DNA of 64,000 bases from Burkholderiaceae bacterium (GTDB taxonomy: Bacteria > Pseudomonadota > Gammaproteobacteria > Burkholderiales > Burkholderiaceae_C), in contig JACKLN010000006.1 in the NCBI GenBank assembly GCA_024235855.1, forward strand, positions 248,001 through 312,000. The letters run 5' to 3'. Positions 1-7,708 of the stretch are shown here, piece after piece. The notes beneath the pieces were generated by a model. It saw only the letters and a list, made by a program, of their open reading frames with translations. It was not told the DNA's origin and searched no databases. Every line of letters starts with the position of its first letter. Position 1 is the first letter of the stretch. A program made the position numbers and the translations under genes.

Positions 1-260
1 TGCTGCGCAACGCGATGATCCCGGTACTCACGGTGGCGGGCCTGCAGTTCGGCAACCTGATCACCGGCGCCATCGTGGTCGAGAACGTCTTCGTGCTGCC
101 GGGCCTGGGCCGGCTCGTGTTCCAGGCCATCGCCAACCGCGACCTGGTGGTCGTGCGCGACGTGGTGATGTTCCTGGCCGCCTCGGTCATCGTCATCAAC
201 CTGCTGGTGGACCTGCTGGTCGTGGTGGTGGACCCGCGGCTGCGGCGGGCCGCGGCATGA
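1..260 (+). CDS. Peptide ABC transporter permease, DppB type (C-terminal part)
   Basis: Inner-membrane permease of a dipeptide/oligopeptide ABC importer. Only the last 85 or so residues are present; the frame enters at base 3 and the start lies left of the window. The visible part carries the typical DppB/OppB ending: a helix with VVENVFVLPGLGRL, then the loop with AIANRDLVVV and a final hydrophobic helix. Its stop codon overlaps the ATG of the next permease gene (ATGA), so the two are translationally coupled. Substrate cannot be read from this fragment; dipeptide, oligopeptide or nickel importers are all possible. Confidence 0.9.
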   Translation, partial: LRNAMIPVLTVAGLQFGNLITGAIVVENVFVLPGLGRLVFQAIANRDLVVVRDVVMFLAASVIVINLLVDLLVVVVDPRLRRAAA

Positions 261-1102
261 CGGCCGTCGCGGGCTTCTGGCGGCGCGCGCTGCGCCACCG
301 CAGCTTTGCCATCGGCGCGTTGCTGACCGGGCTGCTGGTCGCCGCGGCGCTGTTGTCGCTGGTGTGGGCGCCGTACCCGCCGGCGGAGATCGACATCCCG
401 AACAAGCTGGCGCCGCCGTCGGCCCAGCACTGGCTGGGCACGGACAGCCTGGGCCGCGACATCGCGTCGCAGATCCTGGTCGGCAGCCAGAACAGCATCG
501 TCGTGGGCGTGGTGGCGGTGGGCATCGGCCTGGGCTTCGGCGTCGCGCTCGGGCTGTGGGCCAGTGCGCGCCGCGGCTGGGTCGAAGAACTCGTGATGCG
601 CTTCGCCGACTTCGCCTTCGCCTTCCCCGCGCTGCTGACGGCCATCATGCTCACGGCCATCTACGGGCCCGGGCTGCTGATGAGCATCGTCGCCATCGGG
701 CTGTTCAACATCCCGGTGTTCGCGCGCCTGACGCGCGGCGCGGCCAATGCCGTGTGGACGCGCGAGTACGTGCTGGCCGCCCGCGCGGCCGGCAAGGGCA
801 CGTTGCGCATCACGCTGGACCACGTGCTGCCCAACATCGCCAGCGTGCTGATCGTGCAGGCCACGATCTCGTTCGCCACCGCCATCCTGGCCGAGGCGGC
901 GCTGAGCTATCTGGGCCTGGGCACGCAGCCACCGCAGCCCAGCTGGGGCCGCATGCTCAGCGAGGCGCAGACACAACTGTTCCAGGCGCCGATGCTGGCG
1001 GTGTGGCCCGGCCTGGCCATCATGCTCAGCGTGCTGGGGCTGAACCTGCTGGGCGACGGGCTGCGCGACCTGCTGGACCCGAGACTCGCACGCGCGCGCT
1101 GA
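257..1102 (+). CDS. Peptide ABC transporter permease, DppC type
   Basis: Second permease of the same importer, 281 residues, the usual size for DppC/OppC. It has an N-terminal helix around residues 16-38, a periplasmic stretch ending in the family signature HWLGTDSLGRDI near residue 60, and five further helices. The cytoplasmic EAA-type loop lies around residues 170-185 (YVLAARAAGKGTLRI), where the ATPase subunit docks. It starts inside the stop of the upstream permease gene. Unusually, the matching ATPase genes do not follow directly but begin about 2.3 kb downstream. Confidence 0.93.
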   Translation: MTAVAGFWRRALRHRSFAIGALLTGLLVAAALLSLVWAPYPPAEIDIPNKLAPPSAQHWLGTDSLGRDIASQILVGSQNSIVVGVVAVGIGLGFGVALGLWASARRGWVEELVMRFADFAFAFPALLTAIMLTAIYGPGLLMSIVAIGLFNIPVFARLTRGAANAVWTREYVLAARAAGKGTLRITLDHVLPNIASVLIVQATISFATAILAEAALSYLGLGTQPPQPSWGRMLSEAQTQLFQAPMLAVWPGLAIMLSVLGLNLLGDGLRDLLDPRLARAR

Positions 1103-1129
1103 AGGCCCGGGGCGCGACCCTGGCGCCGC

Positions 1130-1360
1130 CTAGGCCAAGGGGGGCAGCAGGCCTTCGCGGCGCAAGGCGTCCACCAGGTCGACGGCGGCGTTCCACTGCT
1201 CTGGCGACCACATCTCGCCCACCGCCAGTGCATGCGCCACCAGGCCGCAAGGGTCGCCATGGGCGAAGTCGCGCAATGCATGCACCACGAGCCCTTCGCG
1301 CGTCACCACGGCCGGCGCCTTCAGGCGTCTCCGAGGTCGCGGGTGTCCAGACCTCACCAT
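1130..1360 (-). CDS. Small hypothetical protein, 76 residues
   Basis: I do not recognise this family. The reading frame looks real: AGGGAGA sits 6 bases before the chosen ATG, and the product is a balanced soluble sequence with segments such as EGLVVHALRDFAHG, MWSPEQWNAAVDL and VDALRREGLLPPLA, with little of the Arg/Pro/Ala excess of shadow frames here. An upstream ATG at 1390 would add ten unconvincing residues. It lies opposite in direction to the transporter genes and to mscS, in the gap that splits the peptide transporter. No cysteines or membrane segments; function unknown. Confidence 0.5.
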   Translation of the reverse strand: MVRSGHPRPRRRLKAPAVVTREGLVVHALRDFAHGDPCGLVAHALAVGEMWSPEQWNAAVDLVDALRREGLLPPLA

Positions 1361-1479
1361 GTATCTCTCCCTGCATGCACACCGCTGCATTGGCGGCGTT
1401 TGGGTGGAGCATAGGTCAGACCCCAGGCCGCATCAATGGCCCGCGGCGGCGACTGCCCCGGTTGCTACAGTCCTCATCC

Positions 1480-2628
1480 ATGAATCGACTGAGCGAACTC
1501 CTCAGCCAGCACATCGGCATCGAACTCTGGGTCGCCTCGCTGGTGGCCATCGCGCTGATCACCGTGGTCGCCAACCAGGTGGCCCAGGTGCTGTTGCGCC
1601 ACGCGGCCAAGGTCACGCAGAAGACCAGCACGGTCTGGGACGACGCGCTCATCGCGTCGGCCAGCCGGCCGGTGCTGGCCGCCATGTGGATCATCGGCGC
1701 CGGCTTCATGGCGCGTGTCGTGCAGCGCCAGGTGGACACCGCCTTCATCGAGGAGGTGCTGGCGCTGCGCGACGTGGGCCTGGTGGCCTGCGTGGCCGGC
1801 TTCCTGGTGCGCTTTGCCGGCCGCGTGGGCGCCAACGTGGAGGCGCGACGGCAGGAGCGCGGCGAGGAGATCGACCACACCACGGTGGACGCCCTGGTCA
1901 AGCTGACACGGCTGGTGGTGATCGTGGTGGCGCTGCTGGTGGCGGCACAGACGCTGGGCTTCCAGATCGGCGGCCTGCTGGCCCTGGGCGGCGTCGGCGG
2001 CCTGGCCGTGGGCCTGGCGGCCAAGGACATCCTGGCCAACTTCTTCGGCGGCTTGACGATCTACCTCGACCGCCCGTTCAGCGTGGGCGACTGGATCCGC
2101 AGCCCCGACAAGAGCATCGAAGGTACGGTGGAGTACATCAGCTGGCGCCACACGCGCATCCGCGCCTTCAACAAGAACCCGATCTACGTGCCCAACGCGG
2201 TGTTCACCAGCATCGTGGTGGAGAACCCGTCGCGCATGAGCCACCGGCGCATCAAGGAGACCATCGGCGTGCGCTACGACGACTTCGCCGTGGTCAAGCC
2301 CATCGTCGACGACATCCGCACGATGCTGGAGACGCACGAAGGCATCGACACCACACAGACGCTGATCGTGAACTTCAACCTGTTCGGTGCCTCGTCGCTG
2401 GACATCATGGTCTACACCTTCACGAAGACCATCGTCTGGGTGGAGTACCACCACGTGAAGCAGGACGTGCTGCTGAAGATCGGCGAGATCATCGAGCGCC
2501 ACGGCGCCGAGATCGCCTTCCCGACGCAGACGCTGCACCTGCGGCAGGACGCGGCGGAGGCCACCGGCGATGGCGCTGCCGACGGCAGCATCAGCCGTGC
2601 AGCATCTCCCCCAGATCCAGCCCGGTGA
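1480..2628 (+). CDS. Mechanosensitive ion channel, MscS family
   Basis: Small-conductance mechanosensitive channel that opens on membrane tension and releases solutes on osmotic downshock. The product is 382 residues, longer than E. coli MscS (286), owing to extra N-terminal transmembrane helices. The pore helix TM3 is clear around residues 165-195, with the Gly/Ala-rich face (GVGGLAVGLAAKDILANFFGG begins it) followed by the beta domain (DRPFSVGDWI) and the alpha/beta cytoplasmic vestibule. The ATG at 1480 begins MNRLSELLSQHIG; the frame is open far upstream but that part is antisense to other genes. The 3' end overlaps the convergent gene by 38 bases. Confidence 0.9.
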   Translation: MNRLSELLSQHIGIELWVASLVAIALITVVANQVAQVLLRHAAKVTQKTSTVWDDALIASASRPVLAAMWIIGAGFMARVVQRQVDTAFIEEVLALRDVGLVACVAGFLVRFAGRVGANVEARRQERGEEIDHTTVDALVKLTRLVVIVVALLVAAQTLGFQIGGLLALGGVGGLAVGLAAKDILANFFGGLTIYLDRPFSVGDWIRSPDKSIEGTVEYISWRHTRIRAFNKNPIYVPNAVFTSIVVENPSRMSHRRIKETIGVRYDDFAVVKPIVDDIRTMLETHEGIDTTQTLIVNFNLFGASSLDIMVYTFTKTIVWVEYHHVKQDVLLKIGEIIERHGAEIAFPTQTLHLRQDAAEATGDGAADGSISRAASPPDPAR

Positions 2629-3328
2629 GCTTCTTCGCACCGGTGGCCAGCCACCACATCAGGCCCATCATCATCAGCATCGACGGCACGGCGATGGCCG
2701 GGTAGCTCACCAGCGTGAGCTTGCCCAGCTCTTCATTGAAGGCCTCGCTGCCGGCGGGGCTGGTGACGATCCAGCGGGCCAGCACGTAGTTCATCACCGC
2801 CGAGAAGAAGAACACGCTGGCCAGCAGCAGGGTGCCGGTGCGCAGCTTCAGCTCGAACGGCACGGTGGTGCCGCGGGCCTTCAGTGCGGCGTCCACCTTG
2901 TCGACGTCGAACAGCGTCGGGTTGAAGACCAGGATGCGGATCAGCGGCCAGCGCGTCCAGTTGGAGCCCAGCACGATCAGGCCGATCAGCGCCGGCACCG
3001 CCGCTTCCTTCACCGCCAGCCAGAACGGATCGACCTTCAGCAGGCCGATGCCGCCGGTCAGCAGCGTGCTGACGATGCCCAGCACGGCCATCCAGCTGGT
3101 CTTGCGCTTGGTGACCGCCTCCTTGGCGCCCCAGACGACAGGAAAGACCAGCGCCAGCACCAGGGCCCAGGTGGGCCCCAGGCGCTCGGGCTTGCTGAGC
3201 ATCATCAGCACCAGCGCCGGCAGCAGCACGGTGATCAGGATCTCGAACAGCGGGTTGCCGTTTGGCGGGCGCCGCGGTGCGGCCGCCGGCGGCTGCTCGG
3301 GCAGTTCAGGGGTGGGGGTCGGTGCCAT
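2591..3328 (-). CDS. VC0807-like integral membrane protein
   Basis: Membrane protein of 245 residues, function unknown. After a Pro-rich cytoplasmic N-terminus it shows about six hydrophobic segments, the first beginning NPLFEILITVLLPALVLMML. The pattern (ALVFPVVWGAKEAVTKRK, then LTGGIGLLKVD and GSNWTRWPLIRILVFNP) fits what I know of the VC0807 family, loosely related to intracellular septation protein A. An alternative ATG at 3379 would add 17 residues and overlap the divergent ATPase gene. It converges on mscS with a 38-base overlap. The family assignment is from memory of its sequence pattern, so moderate. Confidence 0.75.
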   Translation of the reverse strand: MAPTPTPELPEQPPAAAPRRPPNGNPLFEILITVLLPALVLMMLSKPERLGPTWALVLALVFPVVWGAKEAVTKRKTSWMAVLGIVSTLLTGGIGLLKVDPFWLAVKEAAVPALIGLIVLGSNWTRWPLIRILVFNPTLFDVDKVDAALKARGTTVPFELKLRTGTLLLASVFFFSAVMNYVLARWIVTSPAGSEAFNEELGKLTLVSYPAIAVPSMLMMMGLMWWLATGAKKLTGLDLGEMLHG

Positions 3329-3397
3329 CAGGGGCGCAAGCCTAGCGCGTCCGCCTGACGCGCTATCGTGCAGGGCCATGACAAGGTGGCACCGACC

Positions 3398-4375
3398 GTG
3401 ACCGAACTGCTGGCCGTGCAGGATCTGCGGGTGGTGCTGCCATCGGCCGGCGGGCCGGTGGCCGCGCTACGCGGCGTGTCCTTCACGCTGGGCGCCGGGC
3501 AGACGCTGGGTCTGATCGGCGAGTCCGGCTGCGGCAAGTCGATGACGGCGCTGGCGCTGATGGGCCTGCAGCCGGAGTCGGCCGCCGTGCAGGGTTCGAT
3601 CCGCTTCGACGGCGAGGAGCTCGTCGGCGCGCCGGAACGCCGCTGGTGTGCGCTGCGCGGCGCCCGCATCGGCATGGTGTTCCAGGAGCCGATGACGGCG
3701 CTGAACCCGCTGCACACGGTGGGCCGGCAGATCGCCGAGCCGCTGCGGCTGCACCGCGGCCTGTCGGCCGCGGCCGCGCGCGCCGAGGCCCTGCGCCTGC
3801 TCGAACGCGTGCAGCTCACCCAGGCGGCACAGCGGCTGGACGCCTACCCGCACCAGCTCAGCGGCGGCCAGCGCCAGCGCGTGGTGATCGCCATCGCGCT
3901 GGCCTGCCGGCCGGCGCTGCTGATCGCCGACGAACCGACCACGGCGCTGGATGCCAGCGTGCAGCGCGAGGTGCTGGACTTGCTGGGCGAGCTGGTGCGC
4001 GACGACGGCATGGCGCTGCTGCTCGTCAGCCACGACCTGGCCATGGTGGCCGAGCGCGTGCAGCGGCTGATGGTGATGTACGCCGGGCGCATCGTCGAAC
4101 ACGGCCCGGCCAGCCAGGTCTTCCGTCAGCCGGCCCACCCCTACACGCGCGGCCTGCTGGCCGCGCGGCCGCGGCTGGGTCTGGCGCGCGGCACCCGGCT
4201 GCCCACCATCCCCGGCCGGGTGCCGGAACTGCAAGCGATGCCGCCCGGCTGCGCCTTCGCCGAACGCTGCGCAAAGGCCGGCGACGACTGCCGCGCAGGC
4301 CTGCCGGCCGACGTGGCCGTCGGTGCACGGCATGCTGCCGCCTGCATCCGGCTGCCTGCCACAGAGCCTGCATGA
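3398..4375 (+). CDS. Peptide ABC transporter ATP-binding protein, DppD/OppD type
   Basis: Cytoplasmic ATPase that energises peptide import. Walker A is GESGCGKS (near residue 44), signature LSGGQRQR, Walker B LLIADEPTTALD, and the switch histidine lies in LLVSHDLAMV. The C-terminal oligopeptide-transporter extension is present with its cysteine cluster (PGCAFAERC, then DDC), which in some relatives holds an iron-sulfur cluster. I chose the GTG at 3398 (MTELLAVQDL) because AAGGTGG sits 8 bases upstream; an in-frame GTG at 3368 is possible. Its stop overlaps the ATG of the next gene. Confidence 0.93.
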   Translation: MTELLAVQDLRVVLPSAGGPVAALRGVSFTLGAGQTLGLIGESGCGKSMTALALMGLQPESAAVQGSIRFDGEELVGAPERRWCALRGARIGMVFQEPMTALNPLHTVGRQIAEPLRLHRGLSAAAARAEALRLLERVQLTQAAQRLDAYPHQLSGGQRQRVVIAIALACRPALLIADEPTTALDASVQREVLDLLGELVRDDGMALLLVSHDLAMVAERVQRLMVMYAGRIVEHGPASQVFRQPAHPYTRGLLAARPRLGLARGTRLPTIPGRVPELQAMPPGCAFAERCAKAGDDCRAGLPADVAVGARHAAACIRLPATEPA

Positions 4376-5190
4376 CGACACCGCTGCTCCAGGTCGAGCA
4401 CCTCGGCCAGCGCTACCGCCTGCCGCGCCAGTCGCTGTTCGCGCCCGCGCCGGCGCTGGTGGCACTGGACGACATCAGCTTCACGCTGCAGGCGGGCCGC
4501 AGCCTGGGCATCGTCGGCGAATCCGGCTCCGGCAAGAGCACGCTGGCACGCCTGGTGATGGCGCTGGAGCGGCCCAGCCAAGGCCGGGTGCTGTTCGACG
4601 GCCAGGACCTGAACGCGCTCGACGCGACGGCGCTGCGGCGCACGCGCGCAGGGTTCCAGATGGTCTTCCAGGACCCCTTCGGCGCGCTGGACCCGCGCCG
4701 CACGGTGGGCCAGACCGTGTCCGAACCACTGGCGCTGGTGGGCGTTGCCGACGCCACCGAGCGCAGCGCCCGCTGCGCCGAGGCGCTGGAAGCCGTGGGC
4801 CTGAGCGCCGGCGACGCGGCGAAGTACCCGCACGAATTCAGCGGCGGCCAGCGCCAGCGCATCGCCATCGCGCGAGCGCTGATCACGCGGCCGCGGCTCA
4901 TCGTGGCCGACGAGCCGGTCAGCGCGCTCGACGTCTCCGTGCAGGCCCAGGTCCTCAACCTGATGCAGGACCTGCAGGAGCGCTACGGCCTGACCTACCT
5001 GTTCATCAGTCACGACCTGGCGGTGGTGGACCTGGTCTGCGACGACGTGCTGGTGCTGCAGCGCGGCCGCTGCGTCGAGCAGGGCCCTGCCGACACGCTG
5101 CTGCATGCACCCGGCCACCCGTACACCCGCAGGCTGCTCGCTGCGTTGTCGGGGCGTGCAGAATCGCACGCCGGTATCACTGGACCTTGA
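4372..5190 (+). CDS. Peptide ABC transporter ATP-binding protein, DppF/OppF type
   Basis: Second ATPase subunit of the peptide importer, 272 residues, pairing with the DppD-type protein. Motifs in order: Walker A GESGSGKST near residue 46, Q-loop MVFQDPFGALDPR, signature FSGGQRQR, Walker B LIVADEPVSALD and H-loop LFISHDLAVV. It is slightly shorter than E. coli DppF (about 330) and lacks most of the C-terminal extension. The ATG overlaps the stop of the upstream ATPase gene (ATGA), and the substrate-binding protein gene starts 14 bases after its stop. Confidence 0.93.
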   Translation: MTTPLLQVEHLGQRYRLPRQSLFAPAPALVALDDISFTLQAGRSLGIVGESGSGKSTLARLVMALERPSQGRVLFDGQDLNALDATALRRTRAGFQMVFQDPFGALDPRRTVGQTVSEPLALVGVADATERSARCAEALEAVGLSAGDAAKYPHEFSGGQRQRIAIARALITRPRLIVADEPVSALDVSVQAQVLNLMQDLQERYGLTYLFISHDLAVVDLVCDDVLVLQRGRCVEQGPADTLLHAPGHPYTRRLLAALSGRAESHAGITGP

Positions 5191-5204
5191 CGAGGAGCAT
5201 CCCG

Positions 5205-6701
5205 ATGCTGTTGCCCCGCCGCGCCACCCTGGCGCTGATCGCCGTCGCCGCTGCCGCCGCAGCCTTCACCGGCCCCGCCGCCGCCCAGTCCGGCAAGCGC
5301 AACCTGGTGCTGGGCATGGTGCTCGAGCCGCCGTCGCTGGACCCCACCAGCGCCGCCGCCGCCGCCATCGGCGAGGTGGTGCACTACAACATCCTCGAAG
5401 GCCTGACCAAGATCAACGTCGACGGCCGCGTCACGCCGCTGCTGGCCGAATCGTGGGAAGAGACCCCGGACGGCAAGACCTACACCTTCAGGCTGCGCAA
5501 GGGCGTGACCTTCTCCGACGGCAGCCCCTTCGACGCCGCCGCGGTGAAGTTCAGCTTCGAGCGCGCGCAGGCGCCGGACAGCAAGAACAAGGCGAAGAAG
5601 GGGGTGTTCTCCAACATCTCCACCATCGCCACGCCCGACGCGCACACGGTGATCCTGGTGCTCGACCAGGCCGACCCGTCGCTGCCGTTCCGCCTGGGCG
5701 AGAACACCGCCGTGATCCTGCACCCGAAGACGGCCGACCAGGCGGGCACGAAGCCCGTGGGCACCGGCCCCTACGTGCTGGCCGACTGGAAGAAGGGCTC
5801 GGCCATCACGCTGACGGCGCGCAGCGATGCGCGCATCAAGCCCGCCGTGCAGCGCGTGACCTTCCGCATCATCAACGACCCCGCCGCCCAGGTGGCGGCG
5901 CTGCTGGCCGGCGACATCGACGGCATGCCGCGTTTCGCCGCGCTGCAGAGCCTGAAACAATTCCAGCAGGACAAGCGCTTCACGGTCGAGATCGGCAGCA
6001 CCGCGGGCAAGGGGCAGCTGACGATCAACAACAGGAAGAAGCCCTTCGACGACGTGCGCGTGCGCCGCGCCATCACCCACGCCATCGACCGCAAGGCCTT
6101 CATCGACGGCGTGCTCGAAGGCCTGGGCCAGCCGATCGGCAGCCACTTCGCGCCCACCGACGCCGGCTACGTGGACCTGACCGGGATGTACCCCTACGAC
6201 CCCGAGAAGGCCAAGGCGCTGCTGAAGGAAGCCGGCGTGGCCACGCCGCTGAACGTGACGCTGACCCTGCCGCCGCCGCCCTACGCGCGCAAGGGCGGCG
6301 AGGTGGTGGCCGCGATGCTGGCCAAGGTGGGCATCGTCGCGAAGATCGAGAACGTGGAGTGGGCGCAGTGGTTGTCGGGCCCGTTCAAGGGCAACTTCGA
6401 CCTCACGATCATCAACCACGTCGAGCCGCTGGACTACATGCAGTACACCAACAAGGCGTACTACTGGGGCTACGACAGCCCGGCCTTCGACAAGCTGGTG
6501 GCGCAGCACGCCGGCACCACCAATCCGGCCGAACGGCTGAAGGTCTGGCAGCAGATGCAGCGCCAGCTGGCCACCGACGCCGTCAACGCCTGGCTGTTCA
6601 ACCCGGCGCAGGTGGCTGTGGCGAAGAAGGGCCTCAAGGGCCTGTGGGCCAGCAGCCCGATCTTTGCCAACGACATCGCGGCCGTCCGCTGGGAGCGCTG
6701 A
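5205..6701 (+). CDS. Peptide ABC transporter substrate-binding protein, SBP family 5
   Basis: Periplasmic solute-binding protein of family 5 (DppA/OppA/NikA group), 498 residues. A Sec signal peptide covers about residues 1-28 (MLLPRRATLALIAVA then ending AAAQ). The mature part opens with LVLGMVLEPPSLDPTSA and continues with the family landmarks LAESWEETPDGKTYTFRLR and GVTFSDGSPFDA. GAGGAG lies 7 bases before the ATG. It probably completes the importer formed by the two permeases at 1-1102 and the two ATPases upstream. Ligand unknown; the family includes dipeptide, oligopeptide, nickel and glutathione binders. Confidence 0.92.
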   Translation: MLLPRRATLALIAVAAAAAAFTGPAAAQSGKRNLVLGMVLEPPSLDPTSAAAAAIGEVVHYNILEGLTKINVDGRVTPLLAESWEETPDGKTYTFRLRKGVTFSDGSPFDAAAVKFSFERAQAPDSKNKAKKGVFSNISTIATPDAHTVILVLDQADPSLPFRLGENTAVILHPKTADQAGTKPVGTGPYVLADWKKGSAITLTARSDARIKPAVQRVTFRIINDPAAQVAALLAGDIDGMPRFAALQSLKQFQQDKRFTVEIGSTAGKGQLTINNRKKPFDDVRVRRAITHAIDRKAFIDGVLEGLGQPIGSHFAPTDAGYVDLTGMYPYDPEKAKALLKEAGVATPLNVTLTLPPPPYARKGGEVVAAMLAKVGIVAKIENVEWAQWLSGPFKGNFDLTIINHVEPLDYMQYTNKAYYWGYDSPAFDKLVAQHAGTTNPAERLKVWQQMQRQLATDAVNAWLFNPAQVAVAKKGLKGLWASSPIFANDIAAVRWER

Positions 6702-6741
6702 GCCCGGCTCGCCAGCGCCCGGCGGGGAACCAGGCCCCGTC

Positions 6742-6757
6742 GGGCCGCCGACGGCCC
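6742..6757 (+). terminator. Possible weak terminator hairpin after the peptide transporter
   Basis: GGGCCG and CGGCCC form a perfect 6-bp stem around a CCGA loop, followed only by TTGT, so it is at best a weak intrinsic terminator. A second hairpin, CGGCGGGG with CCCCGTCG, lies just upstream. Together they separate the peptide-transporter genes from the MalG-type gene. Confidence 0.3.
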
Positions 6758-6816
6758 TTGTCACCATCCCAGACCGCCGGGTGAACCCGGCGCGAGACTG
6801 ACACCGGCACACCCCC

Positions 6817-7707
6817 ATGCCCATGGTCCAGACCCGATCCCAGCGCTGGCGCCTGCTGGGCGCGCATGCCTTCCTGCTGCTGCTGTGCGCCGCGGTGGTC
6901 TTTCCGTTCCTGGTCGTGCTCTCGGTCTCGCTGCGCCCGGGCAACTTCGCCAGCGGCTCGCTGATCCCCGACAGCATCAGCCTGGAGCACTGGCGATACG
7001 TGCTCGGCCTGCCGGTGCCGGGGCCCGACGGCCGCCTGATCGCACCCGACCTGCCGGTGCTGCTGTGGCTGTGGAACAGCGTGAAGGTGGCCTTCGGGTC
7101 GGCCATCGTGGCGCTGGCGCTGTCCACCACGGCCGCCTATGCGCTGGCCCGCCTGCGCTTCCGGGGTCGCAAGCAGCTGCTGCAGGGCCTGATGCTGATG
7201 CAGATGTTCCCGGCCGTGCTGGCCCTGGTGGCCATCTACGCCATCTTCGACCGCCTGGGCAGCGCCTTTCCGGCCATCGGCCTGAACACGCACGCGGCCC
7301 TGGTGCTGGCCTACAGCGGCGGCATCGCCATGCACGTGTGGACCATCAAGGGCTACTACGACACGCTGCCGGCCGAGATCGAGGAAGCGGCGCGCGTGGA
7401 CGGCGCCACGGCCTGGCAGGCCTTCTGGCGCGTGCTGCTGCCGATGGCGCTGCCCATCCTGATGGTGGTGTTCCTGCTCGCCTTCATCGGCGCCATCATC
7501 GAGTACCCGGTGGCCAGCGTGCTGCTCACGCAGCAGGACCAGCTCACGCTGGCGGTGGGCGCCAAGCTCTTCGTGCACGAGCACAACTTCCGCTGGGGCG
7601 ACTTCGCCGCCGCCGCACTGCTGTCGGGCCTGCCGATCACCGTGGTCTTCCTGCTCGCGCAGCGCTGGATGATCGCCGGCCTGGCCGCAGGCGGCGTCAA
7701 GGGATGA
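6817..7707 (+). CDS. Maltose-type ABC transporter permease, MalG-like
   Basis: Inner-membrane permease of the carbohydrate ABC family, 296 residues as usual for MalG. Six helices are visible, with the cytoplasmic EAA loop near residues 185-205 (EIEEAARVDGATAWQ) that contacts the MalK ATPase. The C-terminus AAGGVKG matches the conserved MalG tail. Start ATG at 6817; no strong ribosome-binding site. It stands one base before a GH13 enzyme gene, which supports maltodextrin import. No MalE, MalF or MalK partner is present in the window: the genes to the left belong to the unrelated peptide family, so this permease looks orphaned. Confidence 0.88.
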   Translation: MPMVQTRSQRWRLLGAHAFLLLLCAAVVFPFLVVLSVSLRPGNFASGSLIPDSISLEHWRYVLGLPVPGPDGRLIAPDLPVLLWLWNSVKVAFGSAIVALALSTTAAYALARLRFRGRKQLLQGLMLMQMFPAVLALVAIYAIFDRLGSAFPAIGLNTHAALVLAYSGGIAMHVWTIKGYYDTLPAEIEEAARVDGATAWQAFWRVLLPMALPILMVVFLLAFIGAIIEYPVASVLLTQQDQLTLAVGAKLFVHEHNFRWGDFAAAALLSGLPITVVFLLAQRWMIAGLAAGGVKG

Positions 7708-7708
7708 C

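Noticed and set aside
364..1479. In-frame extension of the MscS gene to the left
   Set aside because: The extra residues are read out of frame through the dppC-type gene and have no family similarity; the family start is the ATG at 1480.
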